This document shows positions 37,165-48,067 of a DNA stretch of 64,000 nt, piece by piece. Origin of the DNA: Allodiplogaster sudhausi (taxonomy: Eukaryota > Nematoda > Chromadorea > Rhabditida > Diplogasteridae); contig CALZFC010000045.1 in NCBI GenBank assembly GCA_945643635.1, positions 2,050,001 to 2,114,000 of the forward strand. Reading direction: 5' to 3'. Below the pieces are notes generated by a model. That model ran no database searches. It saw only the letters and a list, made by a program, of their open reading frames with translations, and was not told where the DNA came from. The stretch's first letter is position 1, and each line of letters starts with the position of its first letter. The position numbers and the translations under genes are program-made.

Positions 37165-37640
37165 ACGCCTGTCGATCAGAGCCGGTAACGGCCCGGCCCG
37201 GCCCTGGCGGGCCCGCGGGCCGGGCCGGCCCAATTTCCCAGGGCCCCGGGCCGGGCCGGGCCGGGCCCAGAAAAGTTGGGCGGGCCCGTTTGGGCCCGAT
37301 AAGCACACGATGTCGTCCAGTCAGGATGATAGGTAGCATTATTAAGTGCAAACCTTTTTTCATTTGTCCATTTTTCCCCTTAAAACTTTTTATTCTATAC
37401 ATTAAAATGAATGTTCATAGCATGAGCGTGAAAAAAATCTGAATTTCGAAATGCTCTGTAGCTTGTCGGACTTTTTCCCCGGAATTTTTTTTTTAAAGCG
37501 GGCTCAAACGGGCCCACGGGCCGGGCCCAAAATTCTAGGGCCCGGAAATCGTTCGGGCAGGGCCGGCCCAGACCTAGGGCCCGACGGGCCGGGCCGGCCC
37601 AAATTTTGGGCCATTTACGGGCTCTGCTGTCGATTAGCCT
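37165..37640. repeat. Very GC-rich foldback repeat (GGGCCC palindromes)
   Basis: Two blocks, about 37180-37305 and 37497-37612, consist almost entirely of gggcc/ggccc motifs (gggccgggccggccc). They are approximate inverted copies of each other: an agagccg-gggcc edge on the left matches gggcc-gggctct on the right. An AT-rich loop separates them. The glycine/proline/arginine open frames here are by-products. Confidence 0.75.
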
Positions 37641-38239
37641 TCCAAAAGTGCGCAGGAAGGCTAACTGGCAGGATTTTTTCGCTACGTGCACTAGGTACTA
37701 TTTGCAAACATGACCATTCATCTTCTTGTTAATCTGCACTCAGTTTGTAAATCTCACTCTGTATTATGCACGATAATGAAACACACTTTATATCTAGCCA
37801 TTTCTTTTTGGACATTCACCTACAGCAAAAACAGCTACTTGTAACAAGGATGTTGTCTAACAGTGAATGAAAGGCTAACGGATGGGTCTAAACAAGAGTG
37901 CACAGGGACATTAACCACACTCCAACATTGTAATGCAACAGCAACTCTTATAATACAGAATAAAATGCGCTATTTCTTTAGCATTATGATGAACATTATT
38001 CACGACATCACTGTCAACCAAGGCACAAGGAATATCCTATAATAAAGTCGCATTGCAGCACAAGAAATAGTTTAAAACCGCAAGATTTGCTTCTACCAAA
38101 AAATAACAGGTATTTCCATCTAAAATAAGGCATAATGAAGGAAGGAATCAAGATTCGAGTCCAACAGGAATGATGAAACAGATGGCGGAAATGTTTGCCA
38201 AGAGAACAGATGGCGAAAATGTTTGCCAAGAGAACTTCC

Positions 38240-40475
38240 CTTGTCAATCGCGAGGATAGGAGAGGATAATACGACCTTCGTGTTTCTTTCATGCGAAGAG
38301 GAAGGGCAAATTGCTGTCTGACTTCGTCGATGGACTGCGAAGAAAGGGGGCCATCTCGAAGCCATCCGCCAGCACGTATCTGCAATCGTATTCAAAGTTG
38401 TATGGAACATTCCCACTTTACAGTATCACTTTCTTATGACTCGTAAAAATGGCCCCCTACAGACGAGAATTCGCTATGTAAGGCAAAGTAAAACTGCGTC
38501 TGAATTGTAAAGCATGTAACTATCATTCTTATCAGGTAGTTTGCATGACTAACCGCGAGTGAGTGGATGGGAGAGTACAGCCAAAGTGGACGATCCGGCT
38601 GCTTGTCTTGCCAAGTGAGAAGCGAGTCCTTGCGGTGGTGGTGGCGGCCGGCAGCCTTGTCTGCAACTGCTTAACCGTCCAACACACCACAGCTTAGGCT
38701 CAATAACGAATATTTGGACAACTATTAAGTGAAAAAAGAAGAATTAAACGAAAGAGTGATACTTATGCATCAACAGAAGGGTCAACTGACCACCCTTGAG
38801 CTGCTCGAGACGGTTCTCCATTCTGGCGGCCACTTCCTCCGGAGTTGGCTGCTGGAGTTGATGCTTACCACCATGCCTGCAATAAAAGAACACTAAAATC
38901 TACAAGAAGTGTAAAAAAAATCAGGAACCTCCTTGAGATGTAAAATACGTCGAATAAAAAAAACATACTCCAAGTAATAACAGAATAATTTAATTCTCTG
39001 TAATATGTAGAAATAAAACTAAGAAAATTCAAAATACTACACTCACTTCTAACTTCTGGTTGTGCTCAGTAAGATGCATGAGCAATGCCTTGGCTCTCTT
39101 ATATCCGCACAGCTTGGAGATCACGTCCCACTGCGCTGACCTCACCTTGCTCCTTTGCTAAGGCAGCCTATGCTTTCTGAAAAGAAAATGGAATTGCCAT
39201 TTGAAATTGAGGCGACATTTGCAATTAACATGAGCCAAAATCATTAGTTTGTAAAGACCTTGTGTTGAGTGTTCTCTAAAATAACGATAGAAAACGTGAA
39301 TAAAACGTCTTCAACCTGTTAAAAAGAGGACCCTTCGAATAATCACTTTTTCTAACTTATCCGTTACTTTTTCAAGAAAAATAATATATTTTACCAGTAA
39401 TATACGTGAGCAGATCGAGAAAGGAGGAACACAGAACAGAAGAGATAAAGCGGCCAGAGGAGAACGGAACGTGCTTACGGGCCTGAGAAAAGCCTGGTCT
39501 GCCTGGGGCTCTGCAATGCTAACCGTGAAACTGTGAGTATCGCCAGTCTTGTTCATTGCTTCCTTCTCGAGATCCAGGCAACTCTTCCATGGATAGCAAT
39601 CTAAAATAGCATTTGTTCCCTTGGTAGGTTTTTTAGCTAGCTAGTTAAGAATACTGTACACAAGGTAAGAATACTGTACCTTGTGTACAGTATTCATTGA
39701 AATAACGAAAACCGTGTAAAAAAGGAATTCTTTATTAGAAAAAAACCAAAATTAGCTAAAGCATTTTCAACAAGCACATACCGTATGTCAGTAGGCCTTG
39801 GCTGATCAGATTGCTGCCGTAGAAGAGTACGGTAGACAAGCGAGGTCCACTTGCCACGATCCTACAATTGAAAAAATTCCTCATATATCTTCTACTGACC
39901 CATCAAAAACCCCCAGCACGTACCCCGCTTCGGCGGCTTGGTCCTTGACAGCGAAATCTCGGACGCAGAAAGAGGGCGAGAGCACCGCGCACTACTCGGC
40001 GCGCAGCAACGCTCTCTTCGCAAAGATCCTTCATATAAATGCGTTTAATTAAGCCCTTCTTAAAGCAAGAAACAATAACAAAATGCACATGCTGGTAAAA
40101 AAAGAACGGAGAAAGTAATTTAAGAATATTCTAGTAAAAAAAGATATTTCTGATATAAGTAAGCAGGACTAAATGTGTTCACGCATATTCAACCCGCATG
40201 CTTTGCATGGCATGCATATACCTTTCAAACAGTTGAGATATCCGAGAATGCCGCATAGCTCAAGTAGAATAAACATACCAACTATGCATAGAAAAAAATG
40301 CGCATCCGCTTTAAGTCCCTCACTGCTACTAGATATAGAAGCGCTCGGCAAAATGGAAAGCTAACTTTTAAGTCGCAGTCATCGATAGTGATGACCACGC
40401 AATCATCCTTCTTCTGAGTGGACAAGCCGTAGCACCGCCCGAAAAGACTCTGCGCGCCTGCTGTCATTGCGTATC
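38240..40475 (-). other. Unidentified exon-like blocks inside the TIR element
   Basis: Several GC-richer blocks on the minus strand have plausible splice borders: 40474-40366 (contains AGAQSLFGRCYGLSTQKKDD), 39861-39782, 39600-39479 (contains EKEAMNKTGDTHSFTVSIAE), 39177-39047 (contains WDVISKLCGYKRAKALLMHL) and further blocks near 38870-38780, 38680-38560 and 38385-38270. The 39177-39047 block has an in-frame TAG in one phase, and I could not chain all blocks in one phase. They may be remnants of a degraded gene or transposon cargo. No family recognised. Confidence 0.25.
39649..39695. repeat. Perfect 19-bp hairpin
   Basis: Arm 39649-39667 (gaatactgtacacaaggta) is exactly complementary to 39677-39695, with a 9-bp loop (agaatactg) that repeats the start of the arm. 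Confidence 0.9.
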
Positions 40476-41106
40476 TAAAAGAATAATGAGCACATAATTG
40501 GCCGAAAATAACAAGCGCAAGGTTAATGAGAACCACCGAATCACAAACAAAGTACAAGGATCCCCAAATTTGTTCAAGGTGCAATCACATTTCGTTAACC
40601 GATAGCTTCGCTGGAGGAAGAGACGAGGCGGGGCGACAAAACAACAGCGACTCGAGATGGAGCGATGAGAAGGAGTGCGAGAAGCTCTTCGCAGTGCTGA
40701 CTGAGCAGCAAGGTGTGACGCCGCGCGAAACGTGCCTGTATAATTGCTCTCACCATCAGTCTAAAGCGAAATAGGCATATAATTAGGCGCAAATGCATGG
40801 TAATGAGAACGTGCACGACAAGGAGAAGATACCATCAAAAGCAACAGGAACGACCACGAAATAATCGCTCCCGTGATAACCGCTACCGCGACCGCGTCGC
40901 GCCCTGTTAATTAGCCTTCCAAAACCTACTGATAGGCCTTCCAAGCGAAACTCCTACCAATTTGCATTCCACTTTTTTCACTCCTACCAGTTAGCCTTTC
41001 CGGTGTGTCCAATCCTATCAGTAAGCCCTCTTTCGGGCAAACTCCTGTCAGTTAGCCTTCTTGTGTCAACAATCCTGTCAGTTAGCTAACTTTCATTTAC
41101 AGAGAT

Positions 41107-41634
41107 CTTGAGAGACCTGTCCTTTCACCTGGCGGAGAAGTGAAGGAAATACAGCACTTGCACAGCAGAACCTAGAAACTATTGGAAGCCGCCATGTTTT
41201 TCTAGTTTGTGTCACAATTCGTGGGATGTCTTCTGCTGTGCACACTGACAATGAGATCTTTGTTGACAACCTGATTTTGATTTTTTTTCTTATGATATTT
41301 CTCTTTCCCCTTCGACATACTCTCTTAGCTTTATTTTCTCAATTCCGCCTCAAGGAACATCTCTTAATATTTAGAGGCCAAAATAGACGAGATGTGGAAA
41401 ATCCGATTCGTAGAGCAGAAAGGTTATCGGATTGTAAAAAGTAGATACATACATATAAAGAAAGTGCATGCATAGATGGAAGACATGGAAGAAGATGACA
41501 AAATTAATGCAAGAGCATTTAAATTACCGGGGCTATAATCGCACAAGTGTGCGGACACAACCAGACGACGAAATGAAACAAAAACAAAGTAGTAGTTCGA
41601 ACTGTAGTCTATTGGCATAGATGATGAAACGATT
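41107..41634. other. Spacer 3' of GST copy 3
   Basis: Between the right end of the TIR element and GST copy 3. No gene seen. Confidence 0.5.
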
Positions 41635-42797
41635 CTAGAAGACACTGGCCGGTCGCTTGTCGATGTACTTCTTCAGCTTCGGATCCGAGCGCACTTTGGT
41701 TGAATGCGCGAGCACCTATCATAGAATCATAAGATATGTATGTATCTAAGTATGTACATACATATGTATGTCTGTAACCTTAATATGTTAGGATTATAAA
41801 GAATTATATACACATATATGTATGTAGTCAAAAGTTTACTTATGACAAATTTACTCTAAGTTCCAGCAAAATGCACGCAACCTTGGGATATTCGTCGAGG
41901 AAGCCCGGGATGAGACCCTTCAACACGTCGACGTGTTCAGCGACGAAGAGATCGATCCAAGTGAGACCGTCTCCCACGAGGAAGCCGCTCTTGCTCTCGG
42001 ACAGACGCTTATCGAGGAGCGGGTAGATCTTCAAGCGGGCGGCCTCGGCAGCAGGTCGCGCTTCCTCCTCAAAGTTTTTCGAAGGGTAAATGGCAATACC
42101 ACAGACTTTCTTTCTCTCCTCCCTCTCTCTATCTCCTTCTCTCTCTCTTTCTCTCTCTCTCTTTCTCTCTCTCTCTTTCTCTCTCTCTCTTTCTCTTTTT
42201 CTCTCTTTCTCTCTAACTCTCAACAACACATATCTACATACATACATATATGTATATCTCCCCTAATTTCCCAACCTTGTCGCCTTGTCGAACACCGGCC
42301 ATCATTTGGAAGTATGCCTAAGGTCAGGAGAGTAGTCCTTGAACTGGTCACCGATTGCATCGACCCATGCGGCTTCGAAGTCGTCTTTGCCAGCGAAGCC
42401 TTATCATGCCCATTCAGTACAACTCCATTGAATGCGAAGTATTATTTACAAAGTAATCGAGAATATAATTTGAACCATGTTTGCGCGCGAGGAAGCGAGC
42501 GATGGCCATTGATTGCGGCAGCTGCTTGCCGTCCACTTCGAGCACTGGCATCTGGCCGAAGGGCGTTTCTGAATACATCTTATCCATCTCCATCTTTTCC
42601 TCATTCCACTAAAAACATTCGCATCAAACCTTTATTCTAACAACGAGGTTATCAAGAAACGAACCATGCTTGTGAGCTGGCCACTTCTCGAACGAGTAGC
42701 GGATTTCCTCGTAGGACTGGTCAGCCAGAAAAAGCAGTTGTCGGGCGACCTCGGCGAGGCCGCGGATGTCAAAGTAGGTCAGCTTGTATGAAGGCAT
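41635..42797 (-). pseudogene. Glutathione S-transferase copy 3, one-base frameshift
   Basis: Exons 42797-42665, 42568-42476, 42399-42276, 42067-41882 and 41715-41635 are 133, 93, 124, 186 and 81 bp. The third is one base shorter than in the other copies (125). The missing base lies near 42316-42322, in the codons just before MMAGVRQGDK, and shifts the frame to an early TGA. Otherwise the gene is well preserved, with MPSYKLTYFDIRGLAEVARQ and the catalytic Tyr, [20 protein letters not shown] and FLVGDGLTWIDLFVAEH. All splice sites look usable. A sequencing or assembly indel cannot be excluded. Confidence 0.85.
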
Positions 42798-42874
42798 CTC
42801 AACCACAACACAACTCATACGGCATATGTATACATAGAAGAATAACTTTCTCTATCAAAAGAAGCGTATATATC

Positions 42875-42878
<4 letters not shown>

Positions 42879-42960
<82 letters not shown>
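42879..42960. repeat. (TA)n microsatellite
   Basis: About 80 bp of TA repeats with one interruption, upstream of GST copy 3 and beside the flanking duplication of the retroelement. Confidence 0.95.
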
Positions 42961-42964
<4 letters not shown>

Positions 42965-42985
42965 CAACACGCTAAACAAACAGCT

Positions 42986-43119
42986 GAACACGAGGCATAG
43001 GAACTTGAAACAGTGGATACACATAACAAAGCATTCAGGCAAGTGAAATCGGGATGTTTGTTGGTCTAGTCTAAGTCCGCGGGAGGAAAATATTTGCGGC
43101 AAGTTGAGTCTCCAAGTCT
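42986..43119. repeat. 134-bp flanking duplication, left copy
   Basis: Matches 50854-50987 in the same orientation, with no difference noticed by eye (starts GAACACGAGGCATAGG). It sits directly against the left end of the retroelement insertion. Confidence 0.95.
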
Positions 43120-43277
43120 AATAATGAGGAGTTTAATATTGAGGAAGGAGGAGACAAAGTTACTAAAGCTTTTGATTACGGATTTCATAAAGTTCTGAGC
43201 TGGGTCTTAGATTGTCTCATAGGCGATTGTCTGGACTTTCTTGGATAAGAGGGAGACGAAAACTAATTGGCAGGACA
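43120..43277 (-). repeat. Truncated 3' LTR of the BEL/Pao element
   Basis: Reverse complement of 50316 to about 50475, i.e. the TGTCCTGCCAATTAG start of the LTR. The remaining ~375 bp are missing, and the 134-bp flanking sequence abuts the break. Confidence 0.8.
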
Positions 43278-43382
43278 ATTGGAATTGTTCGGGACCTCCG
43301 GGGCAAAAAAGAACAGGTTGTATTGATGGTTGCTTGTTGAAGTGGGAGTTCATCTGAGAGAGTTGACCAGTTGGGGAGCACG

Positions 43383-44692
43383 TCACGTCTCACTTGATGG
43401 GAAGTTGTTTTCGCAGGTGATTGGGCGAGGAGCTTTGAGATGTTGAGTTGTTGTCAGGGGATAGTTTAGTGCATGAGCAGCGGAATGGTGTGGGGAGATT
43501 GATGTGAATGAGAACAGTGATGTGACAGCGTCGATTGTGGGATTTCCATTGACGATAGTTAGGGACTTGTGTTGGGGGAAGGCTGTTGAAGCGGGAGATG
43601 TATTAACGGTTGTAGAGATAGATATGAAGTTGGATAGGATAGCAACTGGAGGGAGAAGAGTAGGAGTAGACAGTAGAAGGAAATAGCTGAGAATGTGGAG
43701 AATAGCGCCGCAGGCGTGGTTCTGCCATTTTTCGAGACAGATGAAGAAGGAAGCAGGAGATAGTTTTGCAGGATGGTCGGGGACAGCATGATGTGGAGGA
43801 GAGGTTGCTTGCCTTCTGGAACTGCTGAATGTTGCGCTTGTTGTGGAGGTGAGATGGAGTCGTTCGGGCATCTTTCAGCAGATGTACTGTGGAGCAGCAA
43901 AACTGAGAGGAGGAAGAGAGTGGTACTGGCTGGAAGTCTTCGGGATTGTAGTCGGGTGATGTAACGAGGTGGTTGGGCTGTCGTTGAAGAATGATTGGGG
44001 AGAGGTAGAGGCTGCTTCACTTTTCGAGTCTGATCTTCTCCTGTTTGGACTGTTTGAGGTTGAGTGACTGACTGGGTTGCAGGAGAGGTGGCTTCAGCAG
44101 ATCTCAGTTCCATGTTGAACAAGAGATTGATTGGCCTGGAGATGGTTGCTCCGCTTGGAGAGCGAAGAGTAGCTGACCTTGTGTTGGCTGAGATGACGAT
44201 TCCAGTTTTCCATTGTCCTCGTTCCAGGTTCTCGTCATAGATGAGAACAACATCTCCTGGTTGTGGAATTCCAGGACTGGTTGATCGGGAGTGTCTGTGC
44301 TCCTGGATGCCGTTCTCGCGGAGGCTTGTCATGTATTCTGATTGCCATCTTTTCCAGAATGCGTTGAGGAGAGAGAGAGTGGAATTCCAGCCTCTTATGA
44401 GATCATCTCGGAGGCGAATTGATGGCTTCCATTCTTGATCTTCAGCGTCGTCTTTTTCTTCTTCTAGTCGTGGCATTGAGAGTGGGGCATGAGGAGATAA
44501 GAAGTCGACCGGTCTCAGTGGAAGAAATGAATCATCTTGAGAGACATAGTCAATGGGCGAGAGTTGATTATGGCTTGACATTCCTTGAGAAGAGTCACGA
44601 ATTCTTCGATGGGGATGAGTCTTCTTCCGATTGAATTTTTCAGGCACCTCTTTGTCAGGCCTACCAAGCGTTCGTAATATCCGCCTGTCCAT
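43383..44692 (-). pseudogene. BEL/Pao 3' region: DUF5641-like domain and hydrophobic C-terminal extension
   Basis: The frame 44692-43559 begins beside the integrase end and contains the C-terminal DUF5641-type signature (PQPGDVVLIYDENLERGQWK, then an ISANT-like strand). Past this, it continues into a region with a hydrophobic stretch (TTLFLLSVLLLHSTSA) that resembles a signal peptide, and a second hydrophobic stretch further on. A second frame (43871-43383) overlaps the end. This could be the remnant of an extra 3' gene of the kind some BEL/Pao elements carry, but there is no specific similarity to support it. Confidence 0.5.
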
Positions 44693-45158
44693 GGTGCATG
44701 AGCCGTTATGAAGGAGAATCGAATTCCTTTGTCTGCGCAGTAGTCAAGTATCTCATGATGTTCGATTGGAGATCTGAGCGACTGCTGCAGACGTTCGAGG
44801 GCTCGGAAGGATGGAGCATTGTCACAAAAGATTCGTGACTTGCAACGAAGCGTCGGAGTTGAGAGAGAAGAGATGCAGTGCTCATGTCGAGCAGGGGGGC
44901 GAGGTAGATTGCTCTTGAATTCAAGCATGTAATTAAGAGGATCCAGACCTTTGAAATTGAACGATCTTCTTCTCGGTAGTTCATTGGTCCTGCTATGTCC
45001 ATTCCACAATGGGAAAAGACGTGCTGGGGAGGATTGGTTCGGAACGATGGATGAGAAGGGAATTCTGGGAGCTTGTATAGACGAGCCTTTGCTTTGCGGC
45101 ACATGTAACAATTTTGTTGATTGTTGAAGTGACTGTCGTTCTTATCTTGGGTATCCAA
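44515..45158 (-). pseudogene. BEL/Pao integrase core, frameshifted
   Basis: The integrase core is split over two frames. Frame 45158-44850 (approximately) has the first catalytic Asp in CGMDIAGP. The frame from about 44850 to 44560 has the second Asp in CDNAPSF and the glutamate motif in GGYYERLVG. So all three DDE positions can be seen, but never in one frame. Confidence 0.8.
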
Positions 45159-45946
45159 TAAGCCTGTCGGAGATCGACGATTGTTTGTTCGACTCCAGCA
45201 TGATGTAATTGAGTGTGGCGGTGAAGGATGAAGAGGCGGGTGATCTGACTTGCTCTGGGAAGAAAGGTTGGAAACTTTGTTTCATCACGGAGTGATGAAT
45301 TCTCAAGTCTCGAGCGACATTTCCAGAGTTGCGTGGCTGGGCACTGGAACACGTGGAAGCGGGCAATGTCTTTCTCGGAAGGGGGGAACTCGTGCTGAAA
45401 GAGGAAGATGAGCTTCTCTTGAGCCTTTTTGGCGAGGTCGATGCGTGTCTTGCCAAGCGTGCCTCGCATCTTCTTAGAGCAGTTTGCAATGAACAGAAGG
45501 ACAGTGATCATTGCGTTCAGCATTCGAGTCCATGAACTGAACCGTTCACTGTTGATGATGCAAGCAGTTTCTGGAGGAAAGTCTCGATCTGGAGGTTGAG
45601 AGATTGTCTGTAGAGTCGTGGTAGATGTGATGAGTGGTTGAGAAGGCCAGGTGGTCGGAGGAGAAGTGAGGAAGGGGGGTCCTTTCCACCATTGCTTGTG
45701 GTGAAGAAGCTCCTCTGTTGAGCATCCTCTGCTTCCAACATCGGCGGGATTCAGTTCTCCATCGATGTGGCGAAAGTGAGCTTCGGGAACGAGCTGGACG
45801 ATCTTCTTCACTCGGTTACGGATGAAGAGTCTTTGCTCCTGTGATCCAGTGAAGTGCGACCATGCTGTCTGTCCAGACATACATCGAGTCAATTGGCAGA
45901 GAGAGCTCTTTTCTGGTGTGTGCCAGAAGAGTGGCTCCGAGGACAT
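44993..45946 (-). pseudogene. BEL/Pao RNase H end and zinc-binding integrase N-terminus
   Basis: This frame includes HIDGELNPADVGSRG, the conserved 'NPAD' stretch of the Pao RNase H/connection region, followed by the HHxCC-like region (LHRHTQLHHAGVEQTIVDLR, then a cysteine pair). It is offset by one base from the upstream reverse-transcriptase frame, with the shift near 45850. Confidence 0.8.
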
Positions 45947-46979
45947 TTGATAGCAGTTCCAGTCGAGGAATGGGTAGAGATGGCTTCGGAGGAGCTAGTC
46001 GTGACTTTGAGAGCAGAAGAGTAGATGTTGCAGTCATGTCTGGGCGGCGGCAGAGCAGGTAGATGACAGTGCAGTAGGCTACTGAGGAGGCATCCACGCA
46101 TGCGTGCAGCTCGAATGTGCAATTGTCGTGAGGATGAGGGAATGCAAGTCGAGGAATGGAGAATGAAGAACTGTCGAAGGAAGACACGAGAGTAGACCAC
46201 TCAGCTTCTTGATCTTCGGTCAGTGGCGTGTCCCAGGAGATCTCAGACTTCCACAGTGATTGCAGAAAACTTTTCAAGGGTAGAAGAGCCGGAGAGATCC
46301 ATCCGCAAGGATCGTAGAAAGAAGCCAAGACCTTCAGGACATGTCTCTTCGTCGATGGAGATTGAGATTTTGTGGTGCAAGACTTTGGATTTTGAAGGGA
46401 GAAGCTGTCAGTCTCGGTGTTCCATTGAATTCCTAGAATCTTCGCCATGCTCGTATCTTGTCCGATTCCTTGATCACGTAGAGTGTGATTGACTTCAGAG
46501 TTGCTCGTGATGTATTCGCGGAGGTTCATTCCTCCCTTGGCGAACAGAGTTCGAGTTTCTTGAATCAATCGAAGAGCTTCGTCGGGAGTTGAGGCGGTCT
46601 GGAAAAGATTGTCGACGTACAAATTCTCTTTGATTCCTTGAGTGATGTCAGATGGATTGTCTTCCAAAAGAGTGAGAATTGCGCCAGCCAAGAGGAATGG
46701 TTAGCACACAAGTCCAAAGGAGACTCTTGTGAAGCGGAGAATTCGGAGGTTCTGAGGAGATGGTGGCTTGAGTGGATCGTGTACCCAAAGAACTCTGTTG
46801 AAATCTCTGTCCTGCTCCTGAAGTCCAATTTGGAGAAAGGCTTTTTCGACATCACTGGAGATGAGAATTGGTGCCGTAGAAGAACGCCGAGCAGATCGGG
46901 GAGGAGCACGGGACCTCGATACAGACAGTCGTTGATTGAGAGGTTGCCTCGTAGCTTGGCTGAGCCGTCCAGGACGCAT
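45816..46979 (-). pseudogene. BEL/Pao reverse transcriptase, with an in-frame stop
   Basis: Contains the RT palm (ILISSDVEKAFLQIGL) and the catalytic YVDN box at about 46619, then the Pao-specific domain with KILGIQWNTETDSF. A TAA at 46703-46701 interrupts the region, one base change from the Ser codon expected in the usual VCSPFLL stretch. The frame differs by one base from the upstream protease frame, with the shift near 46880. Confidence 0.85.
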
Positions 46980-48067
46980 CTCAGTTTAGTTGTAGTACTT
47001 GTCTCGCGAGTAACTCCATGGTGTGCTAGATAGTGAGAGCGATGCTTGTGAGAGGAGTTCGGAGGAATATCTTCAAGAATTCCCTGCTGAATTTGGTCTT
47101 GGAAGATTTGATTGTACTTCATCAATTGCTCTGGATTCTTCATGAGATTGTCGAAGTTACTCTTCAGACGACGGAATGCCAGTGAAAAGTTGGTTGGGAG
47201 CTCATCAGGTTCGATCTTGAAAGGCAGTCGTACGAAGTATCTCTTCTCCTTTTTATCGTACTTGATGTCCCGTTTGAACATACGGAGACACTCAGCATCT
47301 TCGTCTTTTCCAGGATCGTCCGTGATTCCAAGGGATTCCAAGTTCCACATCTTGTTGATGTCCTCTGTTATGGAAGAGTCGTTTGCTTCAGCGGCTTCCT
47401 CATCGTTACTTCCGGCAGACAGAGCAGATGCGACAAGGCTGTGGATGTCTTCATGTGCGAAGTCAGGCCCTCCGATGACGGGGCCAATGTTCGTTTGCAA
47501 GAAGTAGTGACCAGAGTCGAGTTTTCGCACCACTAAATTCGGAGTGAGAAGAAGTTGGAAGAAGTGATTGTTTCCGATGAGGAGATCCGGTATTCCGTGC
47601 ATCTTCACTTCTTGTTCTCCTTCAGCTCGAATCCATTTAAGTGGATGACTGATGAGTGGTACTGAACGAGGCTTCATGTTGAGAGAGTTGCCGTCTTCGA
47701 AGAGAAGGGATATGGAGTGAGTGGAGGACTTGATCTGTTGGGGAGTACTGGATCCAAAGCTGTAGACGTTGAGTTCTTGCTGCTTGATGGCTGGGAGCTT
47801 CATCTTTCCTGTCAGATCCTCAGTGATATACGAAACGTTGCTGCCAGTATCAATGAGTGCAGTGGCCGTGAAGACTTTGGAGGGACACTGTGGATTGCAT
47901 AGCTTGACTTCGGCACAAAGTAGAGTGGATGTGGATTCCTCTGGAGGTTCTTTCGGCAAATGTCGTGTAGCGAATGAGTTGAGCTCTTCTTCATGAGTGT
48001 TGGCTGAGGCAACATTTGTGTGAGCTTGTGGACGCCGAGGAGGGGAAGGAGGGTGTTGGGGGGCTGG
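46880..48067 (-). pseudogene. BEL/Pao aspartic protease and start of reverse transcriptase
   Basis: Continues in the same frame as gag after a single TAG. The retropepsin-like motif ALIDTGSNVSYI lies at about 47857. A DUF1758-type region follows, and the start of RT contains TKLRCVLDGSAKLRGNLSIN. The frame is lost near 46880. Confidence 0.85.

Larger units (their letters stand above)
37112..41106. mobile_element. ~4.0-kb DNA-transposon-like element with 37-bp terminal inverted repeats
   Basis: The segment 37112-37148 is the exact reverse complement of 41070-41106 (it contains gttagctaactgacaggatt). Inside the right end, at least five degenerate copies of a CTCCTxxCAGTTAGCCTT-type motif lie between 40910 and 41090, and related motifs (ggaaggctaactggcaggat) occur near 37650-37680. 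Such subterminal arrays are typical transposase-binding sites. No target duplication could be identified and no transposase was recognised in between. It may be a large non-autonomous element, two nested elements, or an element that has captured host exons. Confidence 0.6.

Noticed and set aside
37146..37690. Gly/Pro/Arg-rich frames on both strands
   Set aside because: By-products of GGGCC palindromes.
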